This document shows, in pieces, positions 1 through 3,886 of a stretch of 9,659 bases of DNA. This DNA comes from a bacterium. Its GTDB lineage: Bacteria > UBA9089 > CG2-30-40-21 > SBAY01. The notes beneath the pieces are model-generated. The model was given only the letters and a program-made list of their open reading frames with translations, had not been told where the DNA came from and ran no database searches. The stretch lies in the NCBI GenBank assembly GCA_030018635.1, contig JASEHU010000062.1, positions 1 to 9,659 of the forward strand, given 5' to 3'. A program made the position numbers and the translations under genes. Within the stretch, counting starts at the first letter, position 1; the number at the start of each line of letters is the position of its first letter.

Positions 1-1
1 C

Positions 2-29
2 ATTCTACATTCAATATTCTACATTCAAG
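2..29. repeat. Tandem direct repeat, two 14-bp units
   Basis: Two adjacent copies of ATTCTACATTCAA(T/G) occupy 2-15 and 16-29 and differ only at the last base. They lie downstream of the minus-strand penicillin-binding protein gene. The array may continue to the left of the window. No coding potential or terminator is visible in bases 1-72. Confidence 0.7.
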
Positions 30-41
30 GTGAATTTCCGT

Positions 42-55
42 TTGCACAGGTCGAA
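42..55 (+). other. Copy of the TTGCACAGSTCGAA motif
   Basis: TTGCACAGGTCGAA here matches 14 of 14 bases with 3810-3823, and 13 of 14 with the minus-strand copy at 3492-3505. The other two copies lie 22-23 bp upstream-end to -35 of clear promoters. No TTGACA-like box is found at the equivalent distance here (around 65), where the end of the penicillin-binding protein gene lies instead. The function of this copy is unknown. Confidence 0.5.
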
Positions 56-72
56 TTATTTTAATAGTACGC

Positions 73-1779
73 TTATGGTATGAGTGATGCGGGCATCTTT
101 GTGGGAAGTATTCCCTTGTAAGAGAGGACTCTTTTGGCTATTTGTTTAAAGGCAGGAACGGCTACTTTACTGCCCCAGTATGTTCCCTTAGGTTCATCGA
201 TAACGACTAAGATGATTACTTTGGGGTCATCGGCCGGAAGATAACCGATAAAAGAGGCAATAAACTTATCTTCACTATACTTTCTTGTTAGTGTGTCCAC
301 TTTTTGAGCAGTCCCGGTTTTTCCGGCAATCTCATATCCATTAATTTGTGCCAATTTCCCTGTTCCATCAGTGACTACCTTTTTTAAAATTTGAGTCATT
401 TTTTGAGATACCTCAGGAGAAATAACCTGTCGCACAGGAGAAGGTTTAAATTTCTTGATTATTTCTCCTTGTGGGCTTCTGATAGCCTTAATAATCAATG
501 GTTTCATCAAAACTCCATTATTGACAATAGCGGCCACAGCTGTAATTAATTGTAATGGAGTAACGGATACCCCTTGTCCAATAGCTATATTTGACTTAGA
601 AAGTTTAGACCAGGCCTTTATGTTAGGTAATAAACCTTTTTCTTCCCCACGAAGGTCAATGCCGGTAGGTTCATTCAATCCAAATTCTAAAATTTGCGAA
701 TAAAATTTTCTATCACTTAATTTTTGAATACATTGTATTACCCCTATATTACATGAATTGGCAATTATTCCCTCAAAATTTAGACTTCCATGTGGATGAT
801 GACAATGAACAATATGATTTCCTACCTGAATCTGTCCAGAACAAAAATATATTTTCTCCGGGTCAATCAATTTCTCTTTTAATAGAGCTGCCGCGGTAAT
901 TATTTTAAAGGTAGAGCCAGGTTCAAAAACATCAGTAATAATCCTATTCTTAAATTGAGAGGATGGATATTTATTAAAATGATTTGGGTCATAAGAAGGT
1001 GCAACCGCCGAGGCTAATATCTCACCTGTCTTTGGGTCCATAACAATTATTAAACCATCCTTAGCCTGATATTGATTACATACCTTTTTTAATTCTATCT
1101 CTGCGTGATGTTGAATAACCTCATCTATGGTCAGGATAATGTCGTTACCATTTGATGCCTTAGTGATGTAGGTACTTTTTGGGGAGAGAATAGTGTTTCC
1201 TTTACCATCCCGGACAACCTCGAATTTATTTGTCCCACCTCTTAAATCCCTATCATGAGTTAATTCCATACCCTCTAACCCCTTATTATCTAATCCGGAA
1301 AACCCTATTACCTGTGCGGCTAACTCATTTTTAGGGTAAAATCGCTTATATTCTCTGAGAAAATCTATACCTTTAATATTTAAGGCACTTATCTTTTGTG
1401 ATTGTGTATTAGATACCTTTCTTTTTATGTAGACAAAAGATGTCTTAGAGGTTAATTTGGCATAGATAGTCTTTGGATTCATATTTAATATATGGGCTAA
1501 TTTAATAGCGGCTGTATATGGACTTTGAATTTGTTTGGGGTCGGCATAGACAGAATCTACTTCGATACTAATAGCTAACTCTTTTAAATTTCTATCAAAT
1601 ATGGTACCTCGGGCTAATTCGACCTGAATGATTTTAACGGTTTCATTTTCAGCTTTTGCCCGCATTTTATTAGACAGGATAAATTGGAGATAAAACAGTC
1701 TGCAAATTAGGAGGAGACAAATAAAGGCGATAAAGATAATCAGGATGAAAATTCGTTCACGGTATGATCTTATAATCAA
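73..1779 (-). CDS. ftsI: FtsI/PBP2-type class B penicillin-binding protein (peptidoglycan D,D-transpeptidase)
   Basis: This 568-residue protein cross-links peptidoglycan peptides outside the cytoplasmic membrane, most likely at the division septum. One N-terminal transmembrane helix (about residues 9-34) is followed by the class B dimerisation signature ARGTIFDRN (56-64). The transpeptidase domain has all three catalytic motifs: STFK (289-292, nucleophile Ser289), SCN (342-344) and KTGT (487-490). The length is normal for FtsI, and no PASTA domains follow. The start is TTG at 1779-1777. It is supported by a run of six G (1786-1791) six bases upstream and by the membrane anchor starting at once. 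The usual division-cluster neighbours (ftsL, mraW/rsmH, murE) are not next to it: upstream is repeat DNA, so the gene seems detached from that cluster. SpoVD/PbpB-like roles cannot be excluded. No promoter was recognised. Confidence 0.93.
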   Translation of the reverse strand: MIIRSYRERIFILIIFIAFICLLLICRLFYLQFILSNKMRAKAENETVKIIQVELARGTIFDRNLKELAISIEVDSVYADPKQIQSPYTAAIKLAHILNMNPKTIYAKLTSKTSFVYIKRKVSNTQSQKISALNIKGIDFLREYKRFYPKNELAAQVIGFSGLDNKGLEGMELTHDRDLRGGTNKFEVVRDGKGNTILSPKSTYITKASNGNDIILTIDEVIQHHAEIELKKVCNQYQAKDGLIIVMDPKTGEILASAVAPSYDPNHFNKYPSSQFKNRIITDVFEPGSTFKIITAAALLKEKLIDPEKIYFCSGQIQVGNHIVHCHHPHGSLNFEGIIANSCNIGVIQCIQKLSDRKFYSQILEFGLNEPTGIDLRGEEKGLLPNIKAWSKLSKSNIAIGQGVSVTPLQLITAVAAIVNNGVLMKPLIIKAIRSPQGEIIKKFKPSPVRQVISPEVSQKMTQILKKVVTDGTGKLAQINGYEIAGKTGTAQKVDTLTRKYSEDKFIASFIGYLPADDPKVIILVVIDEPKGTYWGSKVAVPAFKQIAKRVLSYKGILPTKMPASLIP

Positions 1780-1785
1780 GATGTT

Positions 1786-1791
1786 CCCCCC
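1786..1791 (-). promoter_or_regulatory. G-run ribosome binding site before a TTG start
   Basis: On the minus strand GGGGGG precedes the TTG codon at 1779-1777 with a six-base gap (1780-1785). It is the only Shine-Dalgarno-like element near the start of the penicillin-binding protein gene and fixes the non-ATG start. Confidence 0.6.
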
Positions 1792-1815
1792 GGTTAAAGG
1801 GAGTAGAAAGTAGGA

Positions 1816-1921
1816 AGTAAGTAGTATGGAGTATGAAGTATGGAATATGAAGTAGCATTCCTATTTCCTCCTCCATCCCACATTCTTCCTTCTCCATACT
1901 TCCTCCTCCCTATTACTTACT
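1816..1921. repeat. Purine-rich/pyrimidine-rich imperfect inverted repeat
   Basis: The left half (about 1801-1855) is built from short GTATGRAGTA-like runs. The right half (about 1861-1921) is their approximate reverse complement, with TACTTCCTCC and CTCCATACTT blocks. The outermost arms AGTAAGTA (1816-1823) and TACTTACT (1914-1921) match perfectly. The region has no coding potential and separates the penicillin-binding protein gene from the small mobile element. The right arm overlaps the target duplication of that element by one base. Confidence 0.55.
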
Positions 1922-1928
1922 AAATAAG
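1921..1928. repeat. Left copy of 8-bp target-site duplication
   Basis: TAAATAAG directly abuts the left terminal inverted repeat. It is identical to 2108-2115, which abuts the right one. Confidence 0.85.
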
Positions 1929-2107
1929 GGTGGTGTCCGTGAATAGCTAACTTGTGTAAAACAAGAGGATAAATTCATTTTAAATTGCAAATTTAGCATT
2001 TTAAATTTAAAATTTACAATTTGCAATGATAAATTTGCAATGAATAATCCCCCTTTTTATACTTTTTTAGATGCCTCACTATAATTAAGCTATAATAGGA
2101 CACCACC
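1929..2107. mobile_element. 179-bp non-autonomous MITE-like element
   Basis: The ends are perfect 10-bp inverted repeats, GGTGGTGTCC (1929-1938) and GGACACCACC (2098-2107). After four mismatched bases the arms match again over ATAGCT, giving a 20-bp terminal repeat with 16 matches. Perfect 8-bp direct repeats (TAAATAAG) flank the element, the mark of a transposition event. The interior is non-coding and very AT-rich. It holds a 16-bp palindrome at 1998-2013 nested within inverted arms ATTGCAAATT (1984-1993) and AATTTGCAAT (2018-2027). A short hairpin CTTGT/ACAAG lies at 1951-1965. With no transposase, it must have been moved in trans. The 8-bp duplication and GG...TGTC ends would suit an IS1595-type transposase, but this is inference. 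Transcription of the tRNA genes would run into this element. Confidence 0.85.
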
Positions 2108-2115
2108 TAAATAAG
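2108..2115. repeat. Right copy of 8-bp target-site duplication, overlapping the tRNA-Thr 3' end
   Basis: TAAATAAG is identical to 1921-1928. Its last two bases are the complement of the discriminator base and of the last acceptor-stem base of tRNA-Thr. The insertion therefore fell at the very 3' end of the tRNA gene and the duplication left the tRNA intact. Confidence 0.85.
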
Positions 2116-2185
2116 CCGGCGAGAGGAGTTGAACCTCCGACCTACTGATTACGAATCAGTTGCTCTGCCACTGAGCTACACCGGC
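2114..2185 (-). tRNA. tRNA-Thr (anticodon CGT)
   Basis: The minus strand folds into a complete cloverleaf of 72 nt. The acceptor stem GCCGGTG/CGCCGGC has one G-T pair. The D arm is GCTC/GAGC, the anticodon stem ACTGA/TCAGT has the loop TTCGTAA, and the T arm is GGAGG/CCTCT. The anticodon CGT reads ACG codons. The 3' CCA is not encoded, so it must be added after transcription, unlike the neighbouring tRNA-Phe. A mobile element begins directly behind the gene. Confidence 0.95.
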
Positions 2186-2203
2186 AAATATAATTATATT
2201 AAC

Positions 2204-2279
2204 TGGTGGCGGGACCCAGAATCGAACTGGGGACGCACGGATTTTCAGTCCGTCGCTCTACCGGCTGAGCTATCCCGCC
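2204..2279 (-). tRNA. tRNA-Phe (anticodon GAA), CCA encoded
   Basis: The minus strand gives a standard 76-nt tRNA. The acceptor stem is GGCGGGA/TCCCGCC, the D arm GCTC/GAGC, and the anticodon stem ACGGA/TCCGT with loop CTGAAAA. The T arm is CCCAG/CTGGG with loop TTCGATT. A73 and an encoded CCA (2204-2206) end it. It lies 18 bp upstream of tRNA-Thr on the same strand and the two are probably made as one transcript. No convincing promoter is seen between it and the lipoprotein gene 83 bp upstream. Confidence 0.96.
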
Positions 2280-2282
2280 AGC

Positions 2283-2355
2283 AATAATTTTCGATTTTGG
2301 ATTTTCGATTTTGGATTGAATTAGAAATTTTGGATTTTTTTAATCGAAAATTATT
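2283..2355. repeat. Inverted repeat with internal TTTTCGATTTTGGAT direct repeats
   Basis: AATAATTTTCGATT (2283-2296) and AATCGAAAATTATT (2342-2355) are perfect 14-bp inverted arms around a 45-bp centre. The left arm leads into a tandem of TTTTCGATTTTGGAT units (about 2288-2317). It fills most of the gap between the lipoprotein stop and tRNA-Phe. It is too AT-rich and its loop too long for a standard terminator. Confidence 0.65.
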
Positions 2356-2361
2356 TTAATA

Positions 2362-3447
2362 TTAATTGTTAATTAATTTAATGGATGTTTGCGTTCTGAA
2401 ATTCATATTTACTCCCATTGTTTTTTCTTCTTCCCCCATTTTTGTCTTATAGTTTGCTTGCAGCAAAGTATCCATTTTTAGATTGGTATTAATTAATTTA
2501 CCTTCCTGGTAGGCAAAAATCATTTTTCCTTTGCTACAAACCTGTCCATTAAAATTAATAGGTGAAGTATTTAATAGCTGTTGTGAGAGGATATCAGGTT
2601 CTTTTCCAGTCAAAGTCATCGTTGTCTCTAAGGCTATTTTGACGCACTCAAGCCCTTTTACTTGTGTCCATTCCTCAATAGTATAGGCACATCTTCCATG
2701 AGTAGTTCCCAAAAATGGTATATTATAATTTATCTCACGAATCCAGGCATCACCTATTTTCATTTCTTCTACGGGGAATCTTTGATAATTTCCTTCTATG
2801 GAATTTATCATATTTTTTTCAAAATCATCCTTGAATTTCTGAATAAATTCATTTTCTGAAGGAATGTTTTGTGGCATTTGAGAGGCTTGCCTCGTTAAGG
2901 CTTGCCTCGTTAAGGCTTGCCTCGTTGAGGCTTGCCTCGCTGCCAATATTTCGTCAAAAATCTCATCAAACCCCTTTATTCCTAATAAAGAACCGTCTTT
3001 AGTTATTTTTATGGCAACCTTTTTCCCTTTTATAAGGTTAAGGAATGGATTTTCCTCTTCTTTGGAAATAGGAGAAGGGGGTGAAGGAAACTCAGGATTA
3101 CCTATTTTAATATCCTGGTTAAAGGAATCATATCTAATTTCTATATCAGCTGCTCCTGTATCATCAACTCCTATAACTTTTTGAGTAAAAAGGTAGCTGG
3201 TCTTTGCCGTTATCTCTACTGGAGATATGGCTTGTCCTGTCATAGAAGAAGTGCCTGAATCTTCCATACCGGATAAAGTAACCGTTCCTTTAGAAATAGT
3301 AGCGACTTTATATTTTAGAATCTCACCCTGTTTGTGTTTATATTGTAGGCGGATACTTTTTTCCTGTGTCCAACAACCACACATAAATACTGTGAGCAAT
3401 AAAATTAATGGAGTTATCCATAACGAGACAAGTTTCTTTTTCATCAT
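2362..3447 (-). CDS. Predicted lipoprotein of unknown function (possibly DUF6263-like)
   Basis: This is a 361-residue exported protein. It begins MMKKK, then has a hydrophobic segment (residues 7-22) and MCGC, in which Cys25 fits a lipobox, so it is probably anchored to a membrane by lipid. The open frame runs on upstream to a TTG at 3612, but that extension covers the promoter and has no signal-like sequence. The ATG pair at 3447-3442 is therefore preferred. The mature part looks beta-rich, with alternating hydrophobic residues. Its GE-x-YK start, the GKKVAIKITKDGSLLGIKG block (141-159) and a P-x5-GDAW block (225-235) recall the uncharacterised DUF6263 family. That link is from memory and uncertain. 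Residues 171-189 are a run of RQA[SL]T pentapeptides encoded by tandem 15-bp repeats. The gene is divergent from the GGDEF gene, and their promoters are alike. The biochemical role is unknown. Confidence 0.8.
   Translation of the reverse strand: MMKKKLVSLWITPLILLLTVFMCGCWTQEKSIRLQYKHKQGEILKYKVATISKGTVTLSGMEDSGTSSMTGQAISPVEITAKTSYLFTQKVIGVDDTGAADIEIRYDSFNQDIKIGNPEFPSPPSPISKEEENPFLNLIKGKKVAIKITKDGSLLGIKGFDEIFDEILAARQASTRQALTRQALTRQASQMPQNIPSENEFIQKFKDDFEKNMINSIEGNYQRFPVEEMKIGDAWIREINYNIPFLGTTHGRCAYTIEEWTQVKGLECVKIALETTMTLTGKEPDILSQQLLNTSPINFNGQVCSKGKMIFAYQEGKLINTNLKMDTLLQANYKTKMGEEEKTMGVNMNFRTQTSIKLINN
2883..2942. repeat. Four tandem 15-bp units inside the lipoprotein gene
   Basis: AGGCTTGCCTCGTTA-like units lie at 2883-2897, 2898-2912, 2913-2927 and 2928-2942, with changes only in the last bases. 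The 15-bp length keeps frame and yields TRQAL/TRQAS pentapeptides on the minus strand. Each unit contains AGGC-TT-GCCT, a palindrome with a 2-nt centre. It is probably length-variable by slippage. Confidence 0.9.
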
Positions 3448-3454
3448 AGTTATT

Positions 3455-3483
3455 ATTTTACCGCAAAAATCTTCTTTTGTCAA
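3455..3483 (-). promoter_or_regulatory. Sigma70-type promoter of the lipoprotein gene
   Basis: On the minus strand TTGACA (3483-3478) and TAAAAT (3460-3455) are separated by exactly 17 bp. A start point about 7 bases downstream falls at or next to the ATG (3447), which would give a leaderless or nearly leaderless mRNA. No Shine-Dalgarno sequence is seen. Confidence 0.75.
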
Positions 3484-3491
3484 CAAACTTT

Positions 3492-3505
3492 TTCGAGCTG
3501 TGCAA
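3492..3505 (-). promoter_or_regulatory. TTGCACAGCTCGAA motif upstream of the lipoprotein promoter
   Basis: The motif starts 22 bp upstream of TTGACA on the minus strand. It differs by one base from the copy that begins 23 bp upstream of the -35 box of the divergent GGDEF gene. Its position fits an activator site or an UP-type element. Confidence 0.55.
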
Positions 3506-3564
3506 CCAAACTTTTTATTGGAAACCGCTAATGGTTTTTGCAAAAGTTTGTTCCTCTTTTCAAA

Positions 3565-3628
3565 CGGAGTCCCAGATTTATCTGGGGTAGCGTGAAAGCA
3601 AGTAGCCTTCAATAAATTGAGGACTCCG
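3565..3628. repeat. Eight-bp inverted arms enclosing smaller hairpins
   Basis: CGGAGTCC (3565-3572) and GGACTCCG (3621-3628) are perfect inverted arms. Inside are the palindrome CCCAGAT-TT-ATCTGGG (3571-3586, sharing two bases with the outer arm) and a stem of 7 pairs (3607-3613 with 3616-3622, one G-T pair), again with a 2-nt centre. It could be a branched RNA or cruciform. No promoter for it was found. Confidence 0.45.
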
Positions 3629-3690
3629 AAAAGTGGAACTTATTTATGAAAAAGCCATAAGCGGTTAGTCCTGGGTGTTAATGTTCGTGT

Positions 3691-3710
3691 CACCCTGATA
3701 AATCAGGGTG
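3691..3710. repeat. 20-bp palindrome CACCCTGAT-AA-ATCAGGGTG
   Basis: The 9-bp arms are perfect and separated by two bases. The palindrome lies in the divergent promoter region. It is one of a set of similar palindromes with the pattern ACCC-x-GAT/ATC-x-GGGT. Confidence 0.85.
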
Positions 3711-3735
3711 TTAAACTCAATAAGGGTGAGAATAA

Positions 3736-3755
3736 CACCCCGATTCATCGGGGTG
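3736..3755. repeat. 20-bp palindrome CACCCCGAT-TC-ATCGGGGTG
   Basis: The 9-bp arms are perfect with a 2-nt centre. It differs from the palindrome at 3691-3710 by one base pair per arm plus the centre. The change is matched in both arms, so the palindrome itself appears to be conserved. The two are also linked by GGGTGTTA (3706-3713) and TAACACCC (3733-3740). Confidence 0.85.
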
Positions 3756-3779
3756 AACCAAGAAATAATGGAAGAAAAT

Positions 3780-3795
3780 AACCGCTTTAGCGGTT
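3780..3795. repeat. 16-bp palindrome AACCGCT-TT-AGCGGTT
   Basis: The 7-bp arms are perfect with a TT centre. Its right arm forms the AGCGGTTT start of the plus-facing promoter module. A related half-site AAGCGGTTA lies at about 3659-3667. Confidence 0.75.
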
Positions 3796-3861
3796 TATAA
3801 AGTACTTGATTGCACAGGTCGAAACTTTTTTGTTGACATAAAACCCAATCAGGTGTAAAAT
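3789..3861 (+). repeat. Plus-facing copy of the duplicated promoter module
   Basis: The order is AGCGGTTT (3789-3796), 13 bp, TTGCACAGGTCGAA (3810-3823), ACTTTTTTG, TTGACA, 17 bp, TAAAAT. It mirrors the minus-facing copy at 3455-3529. Divergence is mainly in the spacers, while the boxes and their order are kept. Confidence 0.7.
3833..3861 (+). promoter_or_regulatory. Sigma70-type promoter of the GGDEF sensor gene
   Basis: TTGACA (3833-3838) and TAAAAT (3856-3861) are 17 bp apart. The expected transcript start is near 3868. This leaves a leader of about 20 nt holding the ribosome binding site AAGAGGA (3871-3877), nine bases before the ATG. Confidence 0.85.
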
Positions 3862-3886
3862 ACTTAATAAAAGAGGATATTCAGTT

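Larger units (their letters stand above)
3455..3529 (-). repeat. Minus-facing copy of the duplicated promoter module
   Basis: Read on the minus strand, the order is AGCGGTTT (3529-3522), 16 bp, TTGCACAGCTCGAA (3505-3492), AAAGTTTG, TTGACA, 17 bp, TAAAAT. The plus-facing copy at 3789-3861 has the same order, nearly the same spacing and similar sequence. The two face outward as imperfect inverted repeats bounding about 400 bp. Confidence 0.7.

Noticed and set aside
2280..2361. Dedicated promoter for the tRNA pair
   Set aside because: TTAACA- and TAAAAT-like strings exist near 2365-2385 on the minus strand, but their spacing is only 8 bp. No proper -35/-10 pair was found.
2883..2942. CRISPR-like array
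   Set aside because: The 15-bp units are directly joined with no spacers and lie in frame inside a protein gene.
3227..3595. Plus-strand 122-codon open frame
   Set aside because: It lies antisense to the lipoprotein gene, has no ribosome binding site and runs through the opposing promoter.
3448..3612. N-terminal extension of the lipoprotein frame to a TTG at 3612
   Set aside because: It would place the signal peptide 55 residues into the protein and covers a near-perfect promoter and palindrome. The ATG at 3447 gives a normal lipoprotein start.
3565..3628. attC recombination site near an integrase remnant
   Set aside because: The arms lack the GTTRRRY/RYYYAAC core boxes of attC sites, and the remnant is almost 4 kb away.
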